Origin: an uncultured Lachnospiraceae bacterium
GTDB lineage: Bacteria > Bacillota > Clostridia > Lachnospirales > Lachnospiraceae
Length of the DNA stretch: 64,000 nt
Assembly: GCA_902779305.1 (NCBI GenBank)
Contig: CACZBD010000010.1
Span: forward strand, 62,001 to 126,000
Direction: 5' to 3'
Shown here: positions 8,439 to 16,676 of the stretch, piece by piece
How the letters are laid out: the number at the start of each line of letters is the position of its first letter
Position numbering within the stretch: position 1 is the first letter of the stretch
Notes under the pieces: generated by a model
What the model saw: the letters and a program-made list of their open reading frames with translations, nothing else
What the model was told of the DNA's origin: nothing
The model's database searches: none
Position numbers and translations under genes: made by a program

Positions 8439-9434
8439 ATGGATAAGATCGCAGTATTAATCCCGTGCTATAATGAGGAAATTTCTGTTGCCAAGGTTGT
8501 TGCGGATGCGAAAGCTGTGCTGCCTGAGGCAACAGTTTATGTGTATGACAACAATTCGACGGATGAGACGGTGCAACGTGCGCTTGGCGCGGGTGCCGTG
8601 GTGCGGCATGAGTATTTGCAAGGCAAGGGAAACGTGATCCGCAGGATGTTCCGGGAGATTGATGCGTTCTGCTATATCATGGTGGATGGGGATGATACCT
8701 ATGACATGAAGTCAGCCCGTAAGATGGCAGACCTTGTATTGGAACATCAGGCTGATATGGTGGTTGGGGACAGACTTTCTTCCACCTATTTTACCGAAAA
8801 CAAACGACCTTTCCACAATTTTGGCAATTCATTGGTGCGGGGCAGTATCAACCGACTGTTTGACTGCGACATTCGGGATATTATGACCGGATTCCGTGCT
8901 TTTTCCTATCAGTTCGTGAAATCTTTTCCGGTACTTTCCAAAGGGTTTGAGATTGAAACGGAGATGACGATCTTCGCGGTCAATAATAATATGCAGGTTG
9001 AGAATGTTGTGATCGAATACAGGGACAGACAGGAAGGCAGCGTATCCAAACTCAATACATATTCTGACGGACTCAAGGTCCTTTGGACGATCACGAGACT
9101 TTTCCGGGAATACCGGCCGCTGCAGTTCTTCAGTATCTTAGCAGCGATCTTAACTGTCCTTGCTGTGATCTTTATCATACCTGTGCTGGTTGAATGGGCA
9201 AAGACCGGACTGGTACTGAGATTTCCGACTTTGATCGTGTGCGGTTTTGCCGTGATCGCTGCGATCCAGTCTTTCTTTGCAGGGCTGATGCTACATAATA
9301 TCGCTCGTCGTAACCGGATGGAGACGGAACTCAGAAGGATCGATCTGGAAAGTGTACTTTGGCAAACGAACAGATCGGATATGAAAAAGACAGAACAGGA
9401 CAGCAACCTCAAAGAGCGGACAGGAGGAGAATGA
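8439..9434 (+). CDS. GT2-family glycosyltransferase, polyprenyl-phosphate-sugar synthase type
   Basis: A 331-residue protein beginning MDKIAVLIPCYNEE, with AAAGGAG well placed ahead of ATG 8439. An in-frame start at 8379 would put the promoter-like TATAAT inside the gene. The catalytic GT-A domain (about 1-230) shows CYNEE, YDNNSTDET, GKGNVIRRMF, the metal-binding MVDGDDTYD, and DIMTGFRAFSYQF. Two membrane spans lie at about 240-265 and 275-300. This layout is that of GT2 enzymes that load a sugar onto polyprenyl phosphate for GT-C transferases (DPM1/GtrB/ArnC-like). It overlaps the next membrane gene by four bases, and that neighbour could be the acceptor-side transferase or flippase. Sugar identity cannot be read from the sequence. 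Confidence 0.88.
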   Translation: MDKIAVLIPCYNEEISVAKVVADAKAVLPEATVYVYDNNSTDETVQRALGAGAVVRHEYLQGKGNVIRRMFREIDAFCYIMVDGDDTYDMKSARKMADLVLEHQADMVVGDRLSSTYFTENKRPFHNFGNSLVRGSINRLFDCDIRDIMTGFRAFSYQFVKSFPVLSKGFEIETEMTIFAVNNNMQVENVVIEYRDRQEGSVSKLNTYSDGLKVLWTITRLFREYRPLQFFSILAAILTVLAVIFIIPVLVEWAKTGLVLRFPTLIVCGFAVIAAIQSFFAGLMLHNIARRNRMETELRRIDLESVLWQTNRSDMKKTEQDSNLKERTGGE

Positions 9435-11392
9435 GCTTGCGGGGACTTATCATTCTTCTGATCGTGGGATTCATGATCGCCTATATTCTGCACAGAGAGA
9501 TCGAAGAGGTGCTTCCTCCGTTTGTGATGACGCTTTTACTTGGGATTTACGGACTCGGGATCCTGAAAAAATCACATCACGCTTTCTTACTCTCCATGTG
9601 CGTATTTGGAGTGATCGCCGTCACGTTTACGGTTGTGCTTATCAGAAGATATCGGATGAAAAAATCTTTGGCGGCGCAGTCCGATACAAAAAGATTTGGC
9701 GCGAGAGCGGGTTCTCGATTTGTCGAAACGATCCGTTCTCATGTGGGGTTCATCGTCTTTCTGTTAGTATGCGTTCTGATGATCTGGTGCTATCATACGC
9801 ATTTCGTGATGGTCTGGGATGATTTTCATTATAACGCGACCTTCCCGAAGAACTGCTATGCCTATGGAACAATGCCGGCAGGATTACAATCCGCGACACA
9901 TTACAAGAGCTACCTGCCGTTGCTGCAACTTTTTTTCTACTGGGGATTTCAGGCAGACGGATTCAGTGAACCGCTCATGTTCCAATACAAGATGGTACTG
10001 ATCTACGTGCTGATCCTGCCACTGTTTCGAAGGATCAATGAACGCGGTATTCTATCTAAGGTAGCAATGGGCATCAGTGCTACAATTTTACCGTTTCTGT
10101 TCATGTATGAAGTGCAGGAAAGCCTGTCAATGGACACGGTGATGGCCCTGCTGTTTGCTTATTCGCTTGTCGAGATCCTTTTTACAAAGGAGCGAGACCA
10201 TTTTAGCTTCTACCGGATCCTGGTCGTTTTACTGTGTCTGACGCTGATCAAAACGATCGCCGTGATCTTTACGGGAATCTGCCTGGCAACATGGATTGCT
10301 GTGTATGCAGTCCACAGACGTAGTGAAAATCATACGGCAGTACGGACGGGAGATGACAGTGGAACTGAAACAAAGAAAAAGAAACCGTGGAAGGAATGGA
10401 TGGTGATCGCTGCTGTCGGAGCAGCAAATATTGCCGCCTATTTCAGCTGGAAGATCTTCTGTTCCCGAAACGGAAATACAAATTATCTTTCAAACAATTT
10501 GCTCAGTAATCTTCGAAACGGCAAGGCAATTCCGGATTATGCCGGAGATACCGCTCTCAGATTTCTCAAGAGCCTGTTTACGTTTCCGCTGAACCTTGGG
10601 CCAATGGGGCTGAGTATTGGTGGCATTCTGGCAGCAGGTCTGATCGTTCTGTCGATCTTGCGGGTGAACAGACAGCTTCAAAAGACAGATGTCGCCGCTG
10701 CTATCATGCTTGTTTTAGGACTCGCGGGTTATCTGTCAGTGCTGATCTATACATACATTTTTGTGTTTGAACCGTGGGAGGCGGAGAGTTTATCCAGCCT
10801 CGACCGGTATCTTGGCACGTATGCCACGACACTTTGCTATGTGATCCTTTATCGGATCTCAATGCAGGGGCAGAATTTACCGGAGAAAACGGAAGAGGAG
10901 AAAAAGTGCGGTAAGCTTTACTTCTCAAAGCCGGTTACGGGAATCCTTCCGATGCTGACAATTGTGCTGCTTGCTACATTGCCATATGGAAATCTTAAGA
11001 ATGTTTTGGTGCCGGGACGATATCTTCAGGCCCGGGAGCAGATGTATGCAGACAGACAGGAAGTACATGCGGAAATGGAACCATTCATGTCTGGTGAATA
11101 CCGGATGGGAACCATGCTTTCTGTCAATTGCGAAGGGAACACGATCTATGATCGCGGCATTGATTATGAGGTGTTACCGAATATTTCGAGACCGCTGAAC
11201 ATTGTGGAGATTGCGCCGGATCAGCGACAGGAAGCATTGGATCAGCGGATTTCGGATCTGGATCCGGACTATATTTATTTTTCGGCGCATGAGCGCGCCG
11301 TGGAAGATATTTCCGTATACAGGCTTCCGGATAACTACGAACCGCTTAACGGGGTCTTGGGAATGTTTCATAAAAAAGACCGGGCGTTTTGA
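9431..11392 (+). CDS. Large polytopic membrane protein, unidentified (GT-C-like)
   Basis: A 653-residue protein starting MSLRGLIILLIVGFMIAYIL at 9431, directly after AGGAGGAGA at 9422-9430. The upstream in-frame TTG at 9359 is not favoured. It has about twelve hydrophobic segments, a loop after the span ending near residue 130 with MVWDDFHYN (a possible acidic catalytic motif) and a soluble C-terminal tail of about 120 residues. The DDxxY acidic pair after an early span and the soluble C-terminal end recall GT-C glycosyltransferases. Its start overlaps the GT2 gene stop, which supports a shared pathway of lipid-linked sugar made by GT2 and used by this protein. No named family was recognised. 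Confidence 0.65.
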   Translation: MSLRGLIILLIVGFMIAYILHREIEEVLPPFVMTLLLGIYGLGILKKSHHAFLLSMCVFGVIAVTFTVVLIRRYRMKKSLAAQSDTKRFGARAGSRFVETIRSHVGFIVFLLVCVLMIWCYHTHFVMVWDDFHYNATFPKNCYAYGTMPAGLQSATHYKSYLPLLQLFFYWGFQADGFSEPLMFQYKMVLIYVLILPLFRRINERGILSKVAMGISATILPFLFMYEVQESLSMDTVMALLFAYSLVEILFTKERDHFSFYRILVVLLCLTLIKTIAVIFTGICLATWIAVYAVHRRSENHTAVRTGDDSGTETKKKKPWKEWMVIAAVGAANIAAYFSWKIFCSRNGNTNYLSNNLLSNLRNGKAIPDYAGDTALRFLKSLFTFPLNLGPMGLSIGGILAAGLIVLSILRVNRQLQKTDVAAAIMLVLGLAGYLSVLIYTYIFVFEPWEAESLSSLDRYLGTYATTLCYVILYRISMQGQNLPEKTEEEKKCGKLYFSKPVTGILPMLTIVLLATLPYGNLKNVLVPGRYLQAREQMYADRQEVHAEMEPFMSGEYRMGTMLSVNCEGNTIYDRGIDYEVLPNISRPLNIVEIAPDQRQEALDQRISDLDPDYIYFSAHERAVEDISVYRLPDNYEPLNGVLGMFHKKDRAF

Positions 11393-11434
11393 TAAACGGA
11401 ATGAAACCGGTCTGATCGTAAGGGATCATTTAGA

Positions 11435-13231
11435 ATGCTCACAATCTTACTGAACTGGATCTACATCTTCGTGACAACTTATATCGTCGGACACGCGGCG
11501 CTGCATTTTTTTGCGGAGCGGTTTCATTATGAAAAGAAACTGCGGCGTCTGCCGGTTTTGCTGACGGGCTTTGCGATCGTTACGGCTTATGCCGGATATT
11601 TCAGTATTTTTCACGGTGTCGGCGCGCTTGCAAATATCATTCTGCTGATCCTCTGTATCCTTCTGATCGCCTATGAATGGCCCTATTACCGCAAAATTCA
11701 GGTAAAACTGCTTACTTACACCAAAAATCTCAAACATTATTTTTCAGGACAGGATCAAAAGGAAGGTTCCGGCATGGGAAGCGGCATGATCCTGCTGCAG
11801 CTGCTGAGGTTCGGCGTCGGGGTGCTGCTCATTTTCGCGATCCTATTTTTCACCTGTTACGGGACCTTTCATTCCGACACCGGTCTGTATCATGCGCAGT
11901 CGATCCGCTGGATCGAGGAATACGGTGTGATCAAAGGACTCGGACTTCTGCAGAACCGCTTCGGTTACAACAGTTCTTTCTTCTGCGTGAGTGCTTTGTA
12001 CAGTTTCGTATTTTCGGGGCAGTCCCTGCACGGTGTGAACGGCTACATGGCTGCGCTCGTGACACTCTATGCATATTTTTGCATTACAAACGCCTTTCTT
12101 CACAGATCCTTCGGAAAATTACATACGGTCGTTGCGTTTGCGCCGATCCTGTATACCGTGATCGGAGGATTGGAACTGATCTCCCCGACAACGGATGCGA
12201 TCCTTCTGTATCTGGTCTTCGCCATCGCGATCCGCTGGACAAAGCTGATCGATGAAGAGGAGCAGGACGTCCTTCCGTTTGCGCTTTTGTGCGTTTTGTG
12301 TGCCTTCCTGGTGTCGGTGAAACTTTCGGTCGGCGTGCTGATCCTTTTGACTGTTGACGTGGCCGTGCGTCTGATCCGGCAAAAAAAAGTCAAAGTGATC
12401 TTTTGCTCTTTAGGATCCGGTCTTGTCCTGATCCTGCCGTATTTTATCCGGAACGTGATCATTTCCGGCTGGCTGATCTATCCGTTCCCGGCGATCGATC
12501 TGTTCGATCTGCCGTGGAAGATCCCTGAGGTGAGCGCAAGAAACGATGCCGCAGAGATCACGACCTGGGCAAGATACGTAAAAGACGCGGAGCAGATCGA
12601 CCAGAGCGTTCTGGAATGGGCGCCTGTCTGGTGGAGAGGGCAGTCTTCGATGGAACGGCTGTTTTCCCTGACTGCGCTTGTTTCTTTGGTGATCGGTCTG
12701 GTCTGGTGCATCGTCGCCCTGATCCGTCTGATCAGGAACCGCAAACAGACATGGAATCTGAAACTGCAGAGAATGCTGTTTTTCGAGCTCGTGATCATGT
12801 TAAGTTTTGTATTCTGGTTTTTCTCGGCGCCGCTGATCCGTTACGGCTATCTCTACCTGCTGTTACTGCCGTTAACAACAGTGGCGGTCCTGATGAACGA
12901 TCCGGCGGTTCCTTCCACGCTGCAGATCCTGATCCCCGGGATCATCACCTGCATGCTCTTATATCCGACCGGGAATCTGATGTATCATGACATCAGCTAC
13001 ATGCATCACAACTGGAGCCGCAAATACGCGGTTCACCAGAAAGAATATCCGCAGGCGGAAGTTCTGGAAAAGTCATACGCAGGAACGACGTTCTATTATC
13101 CCAAAGACCCCGGCAACAATGTGTGGTATGATGCATTTCCTTCGGTCCTGTTTGAAGAGAACTTTACCTTTGCAGAGCCGCTCGGAGATTCGGTGGCGGA
13201 CGGCTTTGTGATCCGTGAACAGACTAGGTAA
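11435..13231 (+). CDS. LIC_10190-family-like polytopic membrane protein
   Basis: A 598-residue protein with about twelve to thirteen membrane spans. The loop FHSDTGLYHAQSIRWIEEYG followed by GLGLLQNRFGYNSSFF (about residues 145-190) resembles the conserved loop of LIC_10190-type membrane proteins found in Leptospira and other surface-glycan loci. The acidic DTGLYH element sits where GT-C enzymes hold their catalytic Asp. The C-terminal 80 residues are soluble, with PKDPGNNVWYDAFPS. It lies 42 bases after the previous membrane protein, with no terminator between, and 11 bases before the SDR gene. Role: probably glycosyl transfer at the membrane, inferred from fold type and context. Confidence 0.65.
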   Translation: MLTILLNWIYIFVTTYIVGHAALHFFAERFHYEKKLRRLPVLLTGFAIVTAYAGYFSIFHGVGALANIILLILCILLIAYEWPYYRKIQVKLLTYTKNLKHYFSGQDQKEGSGMGSGMILLQLLRFGVGVLLIFAILFFTCYGTFHSDTGLYHAQSIRWIEEYGVIKGLGLLQNRFGYNSSFFCVSALYSFVFSGQSLHGVNGYMAALVTLYAYFCITNAFLHRSFGKLHTVVAFAPILYTVIGGLELISPTTDAILLYLVFAIAIRWTKLIDEEEQDVLPFALLCVLCAFLVSVKLSVGVLILLTVDVAVRLIRQKKVKVIFCSLGSGLVLILPYFIRNVIISGWLIYPFPAIDLFDLPWKIPEVSARNDAAEITTWARYVKDAEQIDQSVLEWAPVWWRGQSSMERLFSLTALVSLVIGLVWCIVALIRLIRNRKQTWNLKLQRMLFFELVIMLSFVFWFFSAPLIRYGYLYLLLLPLTTVAVLMNDPAVPSTLQILIPGIITCMLLYPTGNLMYHDISYMHHNWSRKYAVHQKEYPQAEVLEKSYAGTTFYYPKDPGNNVWYDAFPSVLFEENFTFAEPLGDSVADGFVIREQTR

Positions 13232-13242
13232 GGAGTGGAAAG

Positions 13243-14037
13243 ATGGCAGAGAACATAGGAAAGCTGGAACATAAGATTGCACTGATCACAGGAGCGACTT
13301 CCGGGATTGGTGAGGCTTCCGCCCGGTTATTTGCAGAGGAGGGGGCTTACGTGATCCTTGTTGGAAGAAATGAAGACAAGGGGCAGCAGATTGTTTCTGA
13401 GATCAGGGAAAAAGGCGGTTTATCCGAATTCTTCGCTTGTGATGTGACGGATGAAGTGTCGGTTACAGCCCTTTTTGATCATGTTAAAGCTAAGTTTTCC
13501 CGATTGGACATTTTGTTTAACAACGCGGGATTGCTGTTGACCAATCCCTTGGAGAAACTTGATACGGACGAATGGCTCCGGATATTTGATATCAATACGC
13601 ATGCGGTCATGTACATGTGTAGAGCGTTCATGGATCTTCTGATCAAAAGCCACGGAACGATATTAAACAATGCTTCCATTGACGGTCTGCAGTCCAATGT
13701 CAGAGGCCGCTCCTCTTATATGTACGCTTCATCAAAAGCGGCAACGATCCAGTTCACGCAGCATTTGGCACTGAATTATTCGGACAGGGTTCGCGTGAAT
13801 TGCCTTTGCCCCGGACTGACAGAAACGAATCTTTTTACGAATCGTGATTTTTCACGTTTTAATGATACGATCCCGATGGGACGAGTCGCAAAGCCGATTG
13901 AGATCGCAAAGGCTGCCCTGTTCCTGGTGTCGGAGGATGCTTCTTATGTCAGTGGCAGCGTTTTTGTAGTAGATGGAGGAGCATCTCTTGCATCCGGAAA
14001 TACGCCAAAGCCTGTTGAAACGAAAGGATCGGAGTGA
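13243..14037 (+). CDS. Short-chain dehydrogenase/reductase (SDR)
   Basis: A 264-residue classical SDR. TGATSGIG (about 15-22) binds the dinucleotide, NNAG (about 91-94) is the structural motif, and the catalytic set is Ser in NNASIDG and Tyr/Lys in YASSK. The C-terminal GSVFVVDGGAS strand is typical. AAGGAGTGG sits 8 bases upstream of ATG 13243. It opens the sugar-modification block (SDR, epimerase, aldolase, TPP enzyme, cyclase, nucleotidyltransferases, kinase), so it probably oxidises or reduces a hydroxyl/keto group on the same intermediate. The substrate cannot be deduced. Its stop overlaps the region of the next gene's ribosome binding site, so the two are coupled. Confidence 0.88.
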   Translation: MAENIGKLEHKIALITGATSGIGEASARLFAEEGAYVILVGRNEDKGQQIVSEIREKGGLSEFFACDVTDEVSVTALFDHVKAKFSRLDILFNNAGLLLTNPLEKLDTDEWLRIFDINTHAVMYMCRAFMDLLIKSHGTILNNASIDGLQSNVRGRSSYMYASSKAATIQFTQHLALNYSDRVRVNCLCPGLTETNLFTNRDFSRFNDTIPMGRVAKPIEIAKAALFLVSEDASYVSGSVFVVDGGASLASGNTPKPVETKGSE

Positions 14038-14042
14038 ATCGC

Positions 14043-14966
14043 ATGAATGCAATGGTGATCACCGGAGCAACATCTTCTCTGGGAGTGGCACTGATCGATG
14101 AGTGCATTCGAAACAAAACGAAGGTATTGGCGTTGGTCCGGCCGGGCTCTGCGAATCTTGAGCGGATACCGGCTCATGAGAATGTGCGGGTTGCAGAGTG
14201 TGCTTTGAATGAACTGGACCGTTTTTCCGATACGGATCGGAAATATGATGCTTTTGTGCACCTCGCCTGGGAGAGTTCTGCAGACACCGCAAAACGTAAT
14301 TTGATCCGTCCGCAACTGGAGAATGTCATGTATGCTCTTGATGCGGTAGAATTGGCCGGGAAGCTTGGCTGTGAAGTGTTTGTTGGTGCCGGTAGTCAGG
14401 CCGAATATGGGAGAACAAAGGAAACGATTACGGAGGAAACGCCGACAAATCCGGAAACCCCATATGGAATGGCAAAATTATGCGCCGGGCAGATGACAAG
14501 AGCGTTATGTACAGAGAAAGGGATCCGTCACGTTTGGCCAAGAATTTTTTCCTCATACGGACCAAATTATCTGGCTCATACTGTGCTTAATTACACGATC
14601 CTGGAACTGCTGCAGAAAAGAAGCCCACAATTGACAGGCGGGGAACAGGTCTGGGATTTTATTTACAATGAGGATGTGGGGAGAGCATTGTATCTTTTGG
14701 CTGAAAACGGAAGGGACGGAGAATGCTATGTGATCGGATCGGGAAAATCGCAACCGCTCAAGGAATATCTGACAACGGTCCGAGACTTGATCGATCCTGC
14801 TTTGGAACTTGGTTTTGGAAAGATCCCTTATGGGAAACAGACCGTTATGCATCTTTCCTGTGATATTTCCAAAGTAAGAGATGAGGTCGGATTCGTTCCC
14901 CGAGTATCATTTACTGAGGGAATACAAAGAACGATCGCATGGGACAAAGCGCATTTGCTGAAATGA
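14043..14966 (+). CDS. NAD-dependent epimerase/dehydratase (extended SDR)
   Basis: A 307-residue extended SDR beginning MNAMVITGATSSLG. The start at 14043 is chosen because GGAG at 14031-14034 is correctly spaced; the GTG at 14034 overlaps that site. The Rossmann motif is GATSSLG, the catalytic pair is in YGMAKLCAG (YxxxK), and the Ser is in GAGSQAEYG. HLAWESS replaces the usual HLAA, and NEDVGRALYLL is typical of the family. It is closest in style to nucleotide-sugar 4-epimerases/4-reductases. Given the cytidylyltransferases downstream, a CDP-linked sugar is a reasonable guess for the substrate. It is separated from the aldolase gene by 37 bases, with no terminator. Confidence 0.85.
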   Translation: MNAMVITGATSSLGVALIDECIRNKTKVLALVRPGSANLERIPAHENVRVAECALNELDRFSDTDRKYDAFVHLAWESSADTAKRNLIRPQLENVMYALDAVELAGKLGCEVFVGAGSQAEYGRTKETITEETPTNPETPYGMAKLCAGQMTRALCTEKGIRHVWPRIFSSYGPNYLAHTVLNYTILELLQKRSPQLTGGEQVWDFIYNEDVGRALYLLAENGRDGECYVIGSGKSQPLKEYLTTVRDLIDPALELGFGKIPYGKQTVMHLSCDISKVRDEVGFVPRVSFTEGIQRTIAWDKAHLLK

Positions 14967-15003
14967 TCTCCTGAGGAAAATTTTGATAAAAAAGGAAATA
15001 GGC

Positions 15004-16614
15004 ATGGGTAAAATTCAGCTACTGGATTGCACATTAAGAGACGGCGGCTATCTCAACGACTGGAAGTTCGGCCACGATAACATGGTAACGATCTTCGAGC
15101 GGCTTGTCAGCGCCGGAATGGATATCGTAGAGATCGGTTTTCTGGATGACAGAAGACCGTATGACAGAGACCGGAGCATCCTGCCCGATACGGCAAGCAC
15201 GAGGAAGACGTATGGGGAACTCGACAGGAAGGATTCGATGATCGTCGGCATGATCGACTACGGGACCTGCTCGATCGATCATGTCGAGGAATGCAGCGAT
15301 TCCTTTCTGGACGGGATCCGTGTGATCTTTAAAAAAGAGAAGATGCATGCAGCGATCGATTTCTGCACGCAGATCAAGGCGAAAGGCTATAAGACTTTTG
15401 TGCAGGCCGTTTCGATCACCAGCTATTCCGATGCGGAATTCAAGGAACTGACCGATATGGTCAATGAACTGGAACCTTATGCTTTTTCCCTTGTCGACAC
15501 TTACGGGCTGCTGCATAAACAGCAGCTTGCACACTATTTTAACATGGCGGATGAACAGCTGAAGGAAACGATCGGTTTAGGGTATCATGCGCACAACAAT
15601 TTCCAGCTCGCTTATGCGAACTGCATCGAGGTCCTTGAAAAAGACTTAAAGCGCAGGCTCATCGTCGACGGCACCCTGTACGGCATGGGCAAGAGTGCCG
15701 GGAACGCACCGACGGAACTCCTGGCCATGTACATGAACGGGAATAATGAGAAGCATTATCACACCAGCCAGTTGCTCGAAGCGATCGATGTGACCATGCT
15801 CGATCTCTACGAACGCATGCCCTGGGGATACCGGTTTAAATTCTTTTTGTCGGCGAGCAACGACTGCCATCCGAACTATGTTACATATCTGCAACAGAAA
15901 AAATCGTTGTCTGTGAAGTCTATTAACGAAATATTAAGCCGGATCGAGCCGGAAAAAAAGCTGTTATATGATGAAACATACATCGAGAAACTCTATCTGG
16001 ATTACCAGAGCAGGGATTGTGAGGATCATGCGGCGTACCGGGATCTGATAAAAGAACTGTCCGGCAGGGAAATTCTTGTCATGGCACCCGGCCCGAATCT
16101 GTACCGGCAGAAGGACCTTGTGGAAACTTGTCTGAAGGAGCGTCCGGGGACTTTGACCATTGCGGTCAATTTCGTGCCGGAAGGGTTTGAACAGTCACCC
16201 GATTACCTGTTTTTGTTCAACGCAAAGCGCTACACCGGCATGGCTACCGCCGTCAGCGTCCTACAGAAGAACACAAAGACTAAGATCGTTGCGACTTCGA
16301 ATGTGACCAGTGCCGGAACGGATTTTGACATGGTATTAAACTATGAGAGACTCTTAGATCACGAGGCGCAGATCCGGGAGAACCCGCTGTTCTTTTTGCT
16401 CGATCTGTTCCGGGATGCGGATGTTAGGCACATCGCGCTTGCGGGCTTTGACGGGTATCAGCTTGCAGCGGAAACCAACTATGTACATGAAAACATGGAA
16501 TACGGTTTCACGAAAGAAAAAGCGGACGCGATCAATGAAGATGTGAAAAATGCGCTCGTTCGTTCGGGTCTGCTTGACAAGATCACCTTCGTGACGGATT
16601 CCCTGTATGTATAA
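15004..16614 (+). CDS. DRE-TIM aldolase-domain protein with extra C-terminal domain
   Basis: A 536-residue protein starting MGKIQLLDCTLRDGGY at 15004 after AAAGGAA. The N-terminal half (about 1-290) is a DRE-TIM metallolyase/aldolase barrel related to 4-hydroxy-2-oxovalerate aldolase and HMG-CoA lyase. TLRDGG carries the catalytic Arg-Asp and GYHAHNNFQLAYAN carries the metal-binding HxH. The C-terminal domain (about 345-536) begins GREILVMAPGPNLYRQ and looks like a Rossmann-type sugar/nucleotide-binding fold, possibly related to MptE/DUF115-like domains; that is a guess. A TPP enzyme follows, so an aldol or decarboxylating step with pyruvate or a 2-oxo acid is likely. Such aldolases are annotated in O-antigen and capsule loci without known products. 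Confidence 0.82.
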   Translation: MGKIQLLDCTLRDGGYLNDWKFGHDNMVTIFERLVSAGMDIVEIGFLDDRRPYDRDRSILPDTASTRKTYGELDRKDSMIVGMIDYGTCSIDHVEECSDSFLDGIRVIFKKEKMHAAIDFCTQIKAKGYKTFVQAVSITSYSDAEFKELTDMVNELEPYAFSLVDTYGLLHKQQLAHYFNMADEQLKETIGLGYHAHNNFQLAYANCIEVLEKDLKRRLIVDGTLYGMGKSAGNAPTELLAMYMNGNNEKHYHTSQLLEAIDVTMLDLYERMPWGYRFKFFLSASNDCHPNYVTYLQQKKSLSVKSINEILSRIEPEKKLLYDETYIEKLYLDYQSRDCEDHAAYRDLIKELSGREILVMAPGPNLYRQKDLVETCLKERPGTLTIAVNFVPEGFEQSPDYLFLFNAKRYTGMATAVSVLQKNTKTKIVATSNVTSAGTDFDMVLNYERLLDHEAQIRENPLFFLLDLFRDADVRHIALAGFDGYQLAAETNYVHENMEYGFTKEKADAINEDVKNALVRSGLLDKITFVTDSLYV

Positions 16615-16676
16615 AGCTTCCGCCATGAAGAGACACCCTTAAACGAAGAAAAAAGGCATTTAGAAAAAGGATTTTT

